DNA of 64,000 nucleotides from Orobanche coerulescens (taxonomy: Eukaryota > Streptophyta > Magnoliopsida > Lamiales > Orobanchaceae): contig CM065814.1 of assembly GCA_033398695.1 (NCBI GenBank), positions 82,788,358-82,852,357 of the forward strand, written 5' to 3'. The translations under genes and the position numbers were made by a program. Positions 33,608-44,177 of the stretch are shown piece after piece; the first letter of the stretch is position 1, and each line of letters opens with the position of its first letter. The notes below the pieces were generated by a model. It saw only the letters and a program-made list of their open reading frames with translations, did not search any database and had not been told where the DNA came from.

Positions 33608-34119
33608 ATGGAAGCCAACACGAGTAGAATGGTTAACTTGAACAGTTCAAACTACCACGTATGGAAGGGGAAGATGGAAGACCTTCTATATGTGAAGGAT
33701 TATTATTTGCCGGTTTTTAGCAAAGATCAACCGGAAGGGAAGTCCGACGCGGAGTGGACTATCTTGCATCGCCAAGTTTGTGGATATATTCGACAATAGG
33801 TGGATGACAACGTTTTGAACCATAGTAGTGGAGAGAAGGATGCTCGAGAGTTATGGCACAAGCTCGAGCAATTGTATGCTTGGAAGACGGGGAATAATAA
33901 GTTATTCCTCATTAAACAAATGATGAATGTGAAGTTTAGAGACGTAACTCCTATATCGAATCATTTAAATGCATTCCAAGGCATAATTAATCAACTTGCC
34001 GGAATGGTAATTAAATTCGAAGAGGAGGTGCAAGCTTTGTGGTCGTTAGGCACATTGTCGGACTCTTGGGAGACGTTCTGAACGTCGTTGTCTAACTTTG
34101 CCCCGATGGAGTCATTTCG
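33608..34119 (+). pseudogene. Copia-C gag N-terminal half (broken)
   Basis: It starts at ATG 33608 (MEANTSRMVNLNSSNYHVWK) and shows copia gag features (ARELWHKLEQLYAWKTGNNK, LNAFQGIINQLAGM, ALWSLGTLSDSWETF). An in-frame TAG at 33797-33799 replaces an expected Trp, and a TGA at 34079-34081 follows SWETF. A frameshift near 34100 then moves reading into the 34120 frame. The stops fit G-to-A or C-to-T changes. The start is supported by its place 45 bp after the primer-binding site. Confidence 0.87.
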
Positions 34120-35608
34120 ATGGAATTAGCTAAAGGGAACATGTACAATGAGGAGGTCCGAAGAAAAGCACAAGGATCTTCGTCACAGTCGGATGTTCTA
34201 GTTATCGAAAGACGGGGGAGAGGTCAAAGTAGAGGTCCGAGTAATAGAGGGCCACAAAGGAGTAGTTCCCGGGGGAATTATGCCAATATCGAATGTTACC
34301 ATTGTGGTAAGAAAGGGCATACAAAGAAATTTTGCCGACAATTGAAGAAGGAGAATCGACAAGACCGAGAGAATTCACAAAAGAAGGAAAGCGGTAGTAA
34401 TGATAAAACCGAAGTAAATATTACTACCGAAGAATTCTTTGTTTGTTGTGATTATGATGTGGTCAACCTTGCGAGAGATGATTCAAGTTGGGTGGTCGAT
34501 AGTGGTGCTACGTGTCATGTTACATCACGTAGAGATTTTTACTCCTCTTATACTCCGGGCGACTTGGGTATAGTCAAGATGGGTAACGATAGGTTATCCA
34601 AGATTGTTGGAGTGGGAGATGTGCATTTGAGATTCGACACCGGAATGGAACTTGTTTTACGGAATGTAAAACATGTTACGGATATGAGGCTTAATGTTAT
34701 GTCCATCGGTTTACTCGATGATGACGGTTATCATAGCGGTTTTAGCAAGGGGTTGTGGAAACTCACTAGAGGTTCCTTGATTGTCGGGAGAGGACAAAAG
34801 GAAGGAAAATTGTACGTGACACTTCCGAAGGTCACGACTAATTTCGTGAACACAATTGACAATAATGACATGGCCGAGCTATGGCATAAGAGGCTCGGTC
34901 ACACGAGCGAAAAAGGGATGGTACTATTGTCGAAAAAGGAGGCGTTGTCCGGGGTTCATAAGGTACACCTTAAAATATGCTCTCATTATCTAGCCGGGAA
35001 GCAAAGGAGAGTTACTTTTAAGAGTCATACTCCTTCACGGAAGGAAAATGTGCTTGATCTTGTTCATTCCGATGTTTGTGGTCCTATGAAGACTAGGACG
35101 CTCGGTGGTTGCCGATATTTTGTAACATTCATCGACGATCACTCCAGGAAGGTGTGGGCATACACCTTGAAGACCAAATATCAAGTGTTAGACACTTTCA
35201 AGCAATTTCATGCCTCGGTGGAATGAGAGGCCGGGAAGAAGCTAAAGTGTATCTGGACGGACAATGGTGGAGAGTACACCGGACCCTTTGATGAATATTG
35301 CCGAGAACAAGGAATCCGACATCAAAAGACGCCCCCGAAGACTCCGCAACTCAATGGCTTGGTGGAGAGAATGAACCGGACTTTGTTCGAGAGAGCTCGA
35401 TGTTTGCTCTCACATGTCGGATTGCCAAAGTCGTTTTGGGGAGAAGCTTTGAACATGGCGGTTCATGTTATTAATTTGACGATGTGTGTTCCTTTGGAGT
35501 TTGATGCCCCGGATAAGGTGTGGAGCGGTAAAGACATCTCATACCGCCACTTAAGGGTTTTCGGATGTAAAGATTTTGTTCACAATCCGAATGATGAAAG
35601 GTCGAAGC
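34120..35608 (+). pseudogene. Copia-C zinc knuckle, protease and integrase (interrupted)
   Basis: The open segment 34120-35226 (368 codons) has the zinc knuckle CYHCGKKGHTKKFC at residues 59-72, the protease motif WVVDSGATCH around Asp127, integrase zinc residues His256, His261 and Cys287, and HSDVCGPM with the first catalytic Asp318. Residue 290 is Tyr where the fourth zinc ligand Cys is expected (ICSHYLAGKQ). A TGA at 35224-35226 interrupts the frame, then the same frame resumes with CIWTDNGGEYTGPF and LNGLVERMNRTL (second Asp and Glu), ending HLRVFGCKDFVHNP. It is cut at 35608 by TRGAG-D and resumes at 44178. Confidence 0.92.
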
Positions 35609-36109
35609 TGTAATACCCGTAATTTTGATTTTCGGTAATTTCTTTTGTCGGCGAAAGTCTGTTTTGACGGCTCGCCCATGACTATTTCGTCATTTCGAGA
35701 ATAATTAATTCTACACTTTTTATCATCCGAGTTCGTTTCGGTATCGTTTTGTTGAGTTCCGTGTTCTTAAGCGGTTTTTCCGCACTTGAGTTCGATTCTT
35801 GCGAATCTCATCCGAAACTATTGTTTCGAGTTTCTCGTAAGTTCATTTAATGTTATTATTCATGTTGCGAGCTTTGTTTTGGTGTTTCGATCGTGTATCG
35901 TGTATTTCGGACGTTTTGGGCGGTTTTCGTAATTTCCCCAAGTTTGGGGTAATTACTTTCCATTGTCGAATTTCGAGCCTTCGTGTGGTCGGAATCGTGT
36001 GTTCTCTTAGCGCTTGGTTTCGTTTTCGCGAGTACTTCGTAACCGTATCTTCGATTCATATTCAAGTTTGGGTTTCGGGGTCGTGTCGGGCTCGATATTG
36101 GCCTCCTAT

Positions 36110-36310
36110 TGTAACACACGAGCAGGCCACACGAGCACGTGGTCGTGCGTGGAGCTCGTGCGCATCCAGTGCTCGGCAGTAAGCTCCAGGGACGCACGAG
36201 CAGGACACACGAGCAACTGCTCATGCGCGGTGCTCGTGCGTGGTGTCAGTGGCTGGGCAGTGGCCTAGCGCACGACCAAACACACGAGCATTTGGTCGTG
36301 CGTGATGGTC
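36110..36310. repeat. CACGAGCA inverted-repeat array in TRGAG-D 5' LTR
   Basis: ACACGAGCA and its complement TGCTCGTG (with TGGTCGTGCGTG variants) alternate at least eight times in 200 bp directly upstream of the candidate TATA box. The 3' LTR has the same array at 41900-42100. Its position suggests a promoter-proximal element. Confidence 0.85.
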
Positions 36311-36321
36311 ATGCGTCGTTG

Positions 36322-36332
36322 GTGTATATAAG
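36322..36332 (+). promoter_or_regulatory. Candidate TATA box in TRGAG-D 5' LTR
   Basis: GTGTATATAAG followed by GGGGACAGAC, about 715 bp into the LTR and just after the inverted-repeat array. The 3' LTR keeps it (42101-42112). Transcription would start some 30 bp downstream, near the CT-rich TTTCTCCCTTTC stretch. Confidence 0.5.
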
Positions 36333-37324
36333 GGGGACAGACGGGTTTCTCACCCCATTTTTCTCCCTTTCTTCTCTTTTCTTCGCGGCTGTCAGATGGG
36401 TGAGGCTAGGGTTCGAGTTCTTGGTCGGTTCTACTCAATTCCAAGGTGTTTTGGAGATCTCTAGGTGATTGTAACATCATCTAATCCCTTGTTCTTCGTT
36501 GGATTGAGGTAATTCTTGATTTTTCTTCGAGTTGACTTTCTTGGAGATTTGTTCTTGATTTCGATTCTAGTCCGATTTTGATGCATCGGCTGGTGTAGTA
36601 TGATGTTATTAATCGTGTTTCATGGATTGTATATCCATATATCGAGTTTATTTAACTCGATTGATGATTCGAGTGTTCTTGGGAATTATTGAACATTTAA
36701 TGTTCGATTAAATGTCCCATTGAGTTTTCCTTCAATAGATTGTTGGGTTTTTCATTGTTCTTGGTCTTGGTTCTCGTTGTGATAGTGTTTTCGTTGTGTT
36801 TTTCGGAAGTTGTAGGTTTTCGGAGTGTCCCGGTCGAGCCGTGTCCGTCGGAGTACTTGCTCGTGGTATCGAGGCAAGTATCTTGTCCATACGTTTCATG
36901 TTTCGTAGGCATAATTATTGATAAATGATTTTATGCGAAACCCAATGTTTAATGAACGTAAAAAGGGATCGGTATTCTCGATAAATGTTGTCTTTCAACG
37001 ATAATTCGTGTACTTCGTGAATATATGCATTCTCGGAATATGTGTGTTGGTTTGGTATGTTGAAAGATGCTATGATCACTTTGAGTGAGTTTAATATACT
37101 GTAATCCTTTGCCGGGGATTACGTAATATTATGTGTACTTGTTCGGTAAGAACGTAATGTGTGTGATATTAATTATTACTCCTTTGAAAGGAGGTTGTGA
37201 TGTTTAAGTGTTGCTTGGCTGGATGTTCTGCTCATTGTTATGTGATCGTTGAAATTGATGTGCCTCCGGGTAGGATTGATAAATCTCCGGGATCCATACT
37301 TGTTAGTATGGGTCGGGCGTGACC

Positions 37325-37480
37325 GTAGGGTTATCCAATCCGGGTATGTCTTGCGGGGACTCCGAGGTTTGTGGCTTGTTAGCTCGATGCCGAGATAACT
37401 GGTGGGGTTATTATCGGGTATGTCTTGCGGGGACCCCGAGGTTCGTGGCTTGTTAGCCCGATGCCGGGATAACTTATGGT
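37325..37480 (+). repeat. Tandem module in TRGAG-D LTR
   Basis: GGGTATGTCTTGCGGGGAC...GATGCCGAGATAAC is repeated twice with a period of about 85-90 bp. It ends GGGATAACTTATGG, like the LARD-1 165-bp module, and occupies the same relative place in the LTR. The 3' LTR has it at 43115-43260. Confidence 0.8.
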
Positions 37481-38388
37481 TGTGGTTTGGTTATGTACGT
37501 ATCTGTGCTTGTAGTCACGTGACTGTGGTTACGGTGACATGTGATTTGATATAGTTTCCATGTGGGTTATTCACTCGGGTTTGTTCTACGGGAGCATCTG
37601 AGGTCCATGGCTTGCTAGCACGGGAGGCGAATAATTTATGAAAATAGGTTGTTATGGTATGATCGGGTCGTGGACCCCATGTGTTGTTATCTAAATAAAT
37701 GTTATTGGGAAAATGACTTTTGGGCTGTGTCCCTAAATGTTTTCGAAAGGACTTGAGAATTCTTTAATTCCAAATGTTTTCAAAACTCCCGAGATTGTAA
37801 AATGTTTTGTAAGAGATACGTGGTATTATTTCCTACCCCTTTTATAATTCAAACTGTTTTGATCAAGTGAGTCACCTTAGGAAGTATATTCAAGATTTTT
37901 ACATTCTTGAAGTATGTTGTGCATGGCTTGTACTTCTGTTTTATACTTGCACTAGGAAAACAGTGGAGTTTTGCTAACCCCCGTGTATTCGGGGGGTGGA
38001 TATCTGTATTGCGTCCAGGTACTTGCAGGTTGTTGGGGAGCGAATCACAGGTTCGATACGAAGGATGATGGAAGACGACGATACTAATCACATGAAGACC
38101 AATGGCAGAGTATTTGTTAGAGTCTTGTTGGTTAACCTTCCGATGGTTTGTTTGTCCCGTTTTATGGGAGTGTTATTATATTCTAGCCCCTGCGTGGGTA
38201 TGTGTTCTGAGAAAGAATCGTGTATGTAATGATGTGTGTGTTGGGATAAAGATCAAATCGGTCTGATGATCCTTCATATAGCCATGTCGGCATATGATTG
38301 ATGTATTGTTTTTGTATTTAGCGTGGTAGATCCTCACGGAGAGGGTCTGCGGCGCTGTAATATTCCCGATTGGTTTGGGGGTGTTACA

Positions 38389-39940
38389 GAATATGGTATC
38401 AGAGCTTAGGTTGAGGAAACCTAGGCTGTCGGGTTGAGTTGTGTGTTGTCGGGTCTTGTCTTGTCATATTTGGTCTGACTGAATGGTGTCGCGACGCGTC
38501 GTCTGAGTTTTCGGTCGTGATTAGTATCGAGGTGCAACCATCATCTTCGTGCGATCTGTGGATGTAAGTCTCCCTACTTTGCTGTGTCTCGTGTTATACG
38601 AGTTTATGTGATTCTGTGTTATTATGCAGAGTTTAACTGTGCCTCGTGAATACTTACACCATACTTGTTTGATTCTCGTATTGTGCTGGGATAAAGAGTA
38701 GTACCGGTATGTATGTATGTATGTATATATATATATACAACCTTGTGTGAAATCGTTTTTACAGGAGCGATGTTTTGGATTGGTTATTCAATAAAAGTTT
38801 ATCAATGTGATGTTTTAAACTTCAAATGTTTTGGGGAAGTCACGTAAATCCTATTTAAAAACATCCTTCGAGGAGGAAAAATGATTTGATTTTCGTAGGA
38901 TGACCTCGAGACCAAAGATTTTTTTGGGAATTCAACTACATATATTTTTGTTCATCTTGCATTGAAAATTTTCAAAATTTGGTTTTTAAATGCTCAAACG
39001 AGGTCTATCAAAAGTTTACTTGAGACGTGACTTTCGCCTTCGACTTTTCAGTTTCATGAATTTCGATTAAAAGTTATGTAGTGAGGATGAAAATTGTTTG
39101 CGTTTGAATTCGTATGTTGTTGTTTATTTTTAACCTTCGACTTTTGGTATCATTTAGTATATGCTCATGAATGTGTTGCTGGATTAGAATGGCTAGCGCA
39201 CGCTAAGTCTCTGTTAAATCATACACTAATTGGTCTGAGCACAAGCCCAGAAACTACATTCTGGTCGTAAGTCTAACTTTTGCGATTGTTAGGCTGACCG
39301 TTTGAGACCATACTCTATGTGTGTTGTTCAGGAATAACAATTGTTGTGTATGGTTATGTGTAATTTGAACTGTGTTCTTGTCCGCTGCATGTGTAAAGTT
39401 CAAAATGACTTTTTGGTACTTTTACCAAATAGTGTGTGTTTTAAAATGACCTTTCGGGCTCGTAGATTTGACTTATTTTGTTGACCCTTTTTCCTAACTC
39501 TTTTGTCAGGTGACTTAATGTATATTTTGAAACTATTGAATTTTCGCATCTTCGCCTTGTAATTTCAAATGATATTTTATGATGGTATTTGGTATTTGGA
39601 AAATGACTTTTGATGAGTATTTGGAAAGTATTACCGTCATCGGCCTATTTGGCATTTTTGAACGTTTTTGAAAATGGTTATCAACTTGGTGAGTTCCGGC
39701 GCGGAACCCGTACAGAAAATGATTTTGATATAATGAATGACTTTAATTTCATTGCATTTAAAATTCACATAACAGCGTTACGATAAATGAAGATTTTCGG
39801 GATAATAGTTTGTATATTGTGCTCTAGCTTGAATTAAATCGTAATATGTATATGATTTAATGGTCTTTGATTAAAGACGGAGATGTGAATATCTTGCTAT
39901 GTGTTATGATTTTTCGTTGCCATAGGTTGTTGTTTGTTAT
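38389..39940 (+). other. TRGAG-D leader
   Basis: Primer-binding site TGGTATCAGAGC at 38394-38405. No coding sequence. The block 39590-39720 (CCGTCATCGGCC, GTTCCGGCGCGGAAC) is shared with the LARD-1 and LARD-E leaders, with the hairpin at 39693-39707. A TA/TATG microsatellite lies near 38710-38740. Confidence 0.8.
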
Positions 39941-40953
39941 ATGCCGAGGGGCAGAGGTCGTGGTCGTAACCGTGGTGCTGATGGCCACGAGGATTAAATG
40001 CGGAATCGAGAGAATGTCACCGGGAATGATTTTAGTTTGGGTGTTGCTAATATATTGCAACAAGTAGCGACTCAGTTGACCCAGGTGGTTCAACGTAGCA
40101 TTGGCGCAAGTCAGAACGTCGGTGTACATCAATGGCTTCGCGAGGTAGTTCATATGAATCCCCCTCGATTCACCGGTGCTGCGGATGCATTGGGCTGAGA
40201 TGGTTGGATTTTCCAGTTGGGAAAGATTTCGAGGCTATCGGATGTCCTGAAGAGCGGAAGGTACCTATCGCTCAATACATTCTTGACAAAGATGCGGCTA
40301 ATTGGTGGGAAGTTGTTAAACCTCGTGATCGTGATGTCACGTGGGCGGAGTTCCAAGCATTTATGGAAGCTGAGTTCTGTCCAAAACCGATTAGAGAGCA
40401 GAGGATTCACGAATTCTATTTGGTAGAACCGCAAGATATATCAGTGTCGCAAGCTATCATCGATTATAGCAAACAACTCAGTTATGTGCGAGATCGGGTG
40501 AGAACCGAGGAAGATAGGATCTTCCATTTTGACAGACGAATGAAGCCAGAGATTCGCGTGTATATGTCAGGACTCACTTGCACTTCGTTGAGGGACTACC
40601 AAGATCGAGCCTTGGCCCGTGAACTAGATTCATTATCGTCGGAGCGTGTGCCCGAGTCGAATAAGCAAAGGAAGTCTGACGACCTTGTGGACAGTGCAGG
40701 AGTTGGTGTTTCTAGTTCGCAACGTCGTAGTCTTTCAGCTGTGAAGCTCTGTCGCTCGTTGCGTGGGACTGCGAGTTCCAAGTCTTCTGCTTTGACTCCT
40801 GGTAAAGCCAGGAGGTGTTTTAACTGCAATGTGGCGGGGCATGTCCGTGCACATTGTCCTTCTCCGCCAGTAATATGTTACAAGTGCGGGCTTGAGGGAC
40901 ACCGGGTTAAGTTTTGCGAGTTGGTCACCGAGCCTTCCGAGGCACGAATTTGA
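39941..40953 (+). pseudogene. TRGAG-D gag with two zinc knuckles, one stop and one frameshift
   Basis: It opens at ATG 39941 with an Arg/Gly-rich tract (MPRGRGRGRNRGADGHED), then a TAA at 39995-39997. The same frame continues at 39998 (GVANILQQVATQLTQVVQ, MNPPRFTGAADALG). A frameshift near 40190 moves into the long frame ending at 40953: CPEERKVPIAQYILDKDAAN, WWEVVKPRD, a capsid-type gag core, then CFNCNVAGHVRAHC and CYKCGLEGHRVKFC (residues 229-242 and 249-262 of that frame). This is a Ty3/gypsy-type gag of usual length; it would package RNA into particles. Two small lesions separate it from an open frame. No pol follows. Confidence 0.88.
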
Positions 40954-41399
40954 GCGCTGAAATCAGGACCGACTCCATGGAGTCCCTGAGGGTCATGGTT
41001 TATCGGTTGTATGTTATGTTATTTCCTTACCCGGTTGTGTCGAATCTCGGGGATTTAGTACTTTCATTCGAAGTGGATCGTTCGGTGTTTATTTTTCGTT
41101 TTCTCGACTGTGCACGGTACTTAGTGTTTTGTGATTGTTCGGATAATTGACTTGATTGTATTATCTATTTGATGACGTTTGTCACTTATTGATTTTATTA
41201 TGTCTCTACCGGTGGCGTTGTGTTAGTCGTCGTGGGGCGTGTTTTCACGCCGTATACTCCTTTGCGTTGCTTATAACGTTTCGCCGATTGGCATAAGTTA
41301 CGCGTTTCTTGTGTATCTCGTTGAGTTTTCCTGGCGGGATATTGCTTCTCCCTCCTTGTTTTAAGTTTCGGGATGAAACTTCTTTTAAGGAGGGTAGTG
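40954..41399 (+). other. TRGAG-D 3' untranslated segment with polypurine tract
   Basis: Non-coding. 41120-41399 closely matches 18590-18863 of LARD-1. It ends ACTTCTTTTAAGGAGGGTAG, the polypurine tract directly before the 3' LTR. The jump from gag straight to this segment is where pol would sit in an autonomous relative. Confidence 0.82.
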
Positions 41400-44172
41400 T
41401 GTAATACCCGTAATTTCGATTTCCGGTAATTTCTTTTTTTTCGACGAAAGTCCGTTTTGACGGCTCGCTCATGACCGTTTCGTCATTTCGAGAATAATTA
41501 ATTATACACTTTTTATCATCCGAGTTCGTTTCGGTATCGTTTTGTTGAGTTCCGTGTTCTTAAACAGTTTTTCCGCACTTGAGTTCGATTCTTGCGAATC
41601 TCGTCCGAAACTGTTGTTTCGAGTTTCTCGTAAGTTTATTTAATGTTATTATTCATGCTGCGAGCTTTGGTTTGGTGTTTTGATCGTGTATCATGTATTT
41701 CAGACGTTTTGGTCCGTTTTTGTAATTTCCCAAAGTTTGGGGTAATTACTTTCCGTTGTCGAATTTCGAGCCCTCGGGTGGTCGGAATCGTGTGTTCTCT
41801 TAGCGCTTGGTTTCGTCTTTGCGAGTACTTCGTAACCGTATCTTCGATTCATATTCAAGTTCGGGTTTCGGGGCCGTGTCGGGATCGATATTGGCCTCCT
41901 ATTGTAACACACGAGCAGGCCACACGAGCACGTGGTCGTGTGTGGAGCTCGTGCACATCCAGCGCTCGGCAGTAAGCTCCAGGGACGCACGAGCAGGACA
42001 CACGAGCAAGTGATCGTGTGCGGTGCTCGTGTGTGGTGTCAGTGGCTGGGCAGTGGCCTAGCGCACGACCAAACACACGAGCATTTGGTCGTGCGTGATG
42101 GTGTATATAAGGGGGACAGACGGGTTTCTCACCCCATTTTTCTCCCTTTCTTCTCTTCTCTTCGCGGCTGTCGGACGGGTGAGGCTAGGGTTCGAGTTCT
42201 TGGTCGGTTCTACTCAATTCCAAGGTGTTTTGGAGATCTCTAGGTGATTGTAACATCATCTAATCCCCTGTTCTTCGTTGGATTGAGGTAATTCTTGATT
42301 TTTCTTCGAGTTGACTTTCTTGGAGATTTGTTCTTGATTTCGATTCTAGTCCGATTTTGATGCATCAGTTGGTGTAGTATGATGTTATTAACCGTGTTTC
42401 ATGGATTGTATATCCATATATCGAGTTTGTTTAACTCGATTGACGATTCGAGTGTTCTTGGGAATTATTGAACATTTAATGTTCGATTAAATGTCCCATT
42501 GAGTTTTCCTTCAATAGATTGATGGGTTTTTCGTTGTTCTTGGTCTTGGTTCTCGTTGTGATAGTGTTTTCGTTGTGTTTTTCGGAAGTTGTAGGTTTTC
42601 GGAGTGTCCCGGTCGAGCCGTGTTCGTCGGAGTACTTGCTCGTGGTATCGAGGCAAGTATCTTTTCCATACGTTTCATGTTTCGTAGGCATAATTATTGA
42701 TAAATGATTTTATGCGAAACCCAATGTTTAATGAACGTAAAAAGGGATTGATATGTTCTCGATAAATGTTGTCTTTCAACGATAATTCGTGTACTTCGTG
42801 AATATATGTGTTCTCGGAATATGTGTGTTGGTTTGGTATGTTGAAAGATGCTATGATCACTTTGAGTGAGTTTAATATACTGTAATCCTTTGCCGGGGAT
42901 TACGTAATGTTATGTGTACTTGTTCGGTAAGAACGTAATGTGTGTGATATTAATTATTACTCCTTTGAAAGGAGGTTGTGATGTTTAAGTGTTGCTTGGC
43001 TGGATGTTCTGCTCATTGTTATGTGATCGTTGAAAGTGATGTGCCTCCGGGTAGGATTGATAAATCTCCGGGATCCATACTTGTTAGTATGGGTCGGGCG
43101 TGACCGTAGGGTTATCCAATCCGGGTATGTCTTGCGGGGACTCCGAGGTTTGTGGCTTGTTAGACCGATGCCGAGATAACTGGTGGGGTTATTATCGGGT
43201 ATGTCTTGCGGGGACTCCGAGGTTCGTGGCTTGTTAGCCCGATGCCGGGATAACTTATGGTTGTGGTTTGGTTATGTACATATCTGTGCTTGTAGTCACG
43301 TGACTGCGATTACTGATGACATGTGATTTGATATAGTTTCCATGTGGGTTATTCACTCGGGTTTGTTCTACGGGAGCATCTGAGGTCCGTGGCTTGCTAG
43401 CACGGGACACGAATAATTTATGGAAACAGGTTGTTATGGTATGATCGGGTCGTGGACCCCATGTGTTGTTATCGAAATAAATGTTTTTGGGAAAATGAAT
43501 TTTGGGTTGTGTCCCTAAATGTTTTCGAAAGGACTTGAGAATTCTTTAATTCCAAATGTTTTCAAAACTCCCGAGATTGTAAAATATTTTGTAAGAGATA
43601 CATGGTATTATTTCCTACCCCTTTTATAATTCAAACTGTTTTGATCAAGTGAGTCACCTCGGGAAGTATATTCAAGATTTTTACATTCTTGAAGTATGTT
43701 GTGTATGACTTGTACTTCTGTTTTATACTTGCACTAGCAAAATAGTGGAGTTTTGCTAGCCCCCGAGTATTCGGGGGGTGGATGTCTGTATTGCGTCCAG
43801 GTACTTGCAGGTTGCTGGGGAGCGAATCACAGGTTCGATATGAAGGATGATGGAAGACGACGATACTAATCACATGAAGACCAATGGCAGAGTATTTGTT
43901 AGAGTCTTGTTGGTTAACCCTCCGATGGTTTGTTTCTCCCGTTTTATGGGAGTGTTATTGTATTCTAGCCCCTGCGTGGGTATGCATTCTGAGAAAGAAT
44001 CGTGTATGTAATGATGTGTGTGTGTTGAGATAAAGATCAAATAGATCTGATGATCCTTCATATAGCCATGTCGGCATATGATTGATGTATTGTTTTTGTA
44101 TTTAGCCTGGTAGATCCTCACGGAGAGGGTCTGCAGCGCTGTAATAATCCCGATTAGTTTGGGGGTGTTACA
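41400..44172 (+). repeat. TRGAG-D 3' LTR
   Basis: 2,773 bp, collinear with 35609-38388 with few differences, including a 10-bp or so loss before the TATA box (GTCATGCGTCGTTG in the 5' copy). It ends GGTGTTACA and is followed by the target duplication GAAGC. Confidence 0.93.
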
Positions 44173-44177
44173 GAAGC

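Larger units (their letters stand above)
35609..38388 (+). repeat. TRGAG-D 5' LTR
   Basis: 2,780 bp. Features in order: an AT/CG-mixed start shared with LARD-1, an inverted-repeat array of CACGAGCA/TGCTCGTG words (36110-36310), a candidate TATA box, two tandem modules at about 37325-37480, and the conserved end GAGGGTCTGC...GGGGGTGTTACA. Confidence 0.93.
35609..44172 (+). mobile_element. TRGAG-D: non-autonomous gypsy-type element carrying only gag
   Basis: An 8,564-bp insertion in Copia-C, flanked by the perfect duplication GAAGC (35604-35608 and 44173-44177). The LTRs are 2,780 and 2,773 bp (TGTAATACCC...GGTGTTACA). The 3.0-kb interior has a primer-binding site, leader, a gag with two zinc knuckles and a polypurine tract, but no protease, RT, RNase H or integrase. 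This fits the described class of terminal-repeat retrotransposons with a GAG domain (TR-GAG). LTR ends and polypurine region match LARD-1 and LARD-E. The LTRs are very similar, so the insertion is fairly recent. Confidence 0.92.

Noticed and set aside
36110..36310. Repeat-spacer look of the CACGAGCA array as a CRISPR
   Set aside because: Repeats are 8-9 bp, inverted and irregularly spaced, inside a plant LTR.
40954..41399. Hidden pol fragment after TRGAG-D gag
   Set aside because: No RT, RNase H or integrase motif in any frame; the segment matches the non-coding LARD-1 end.
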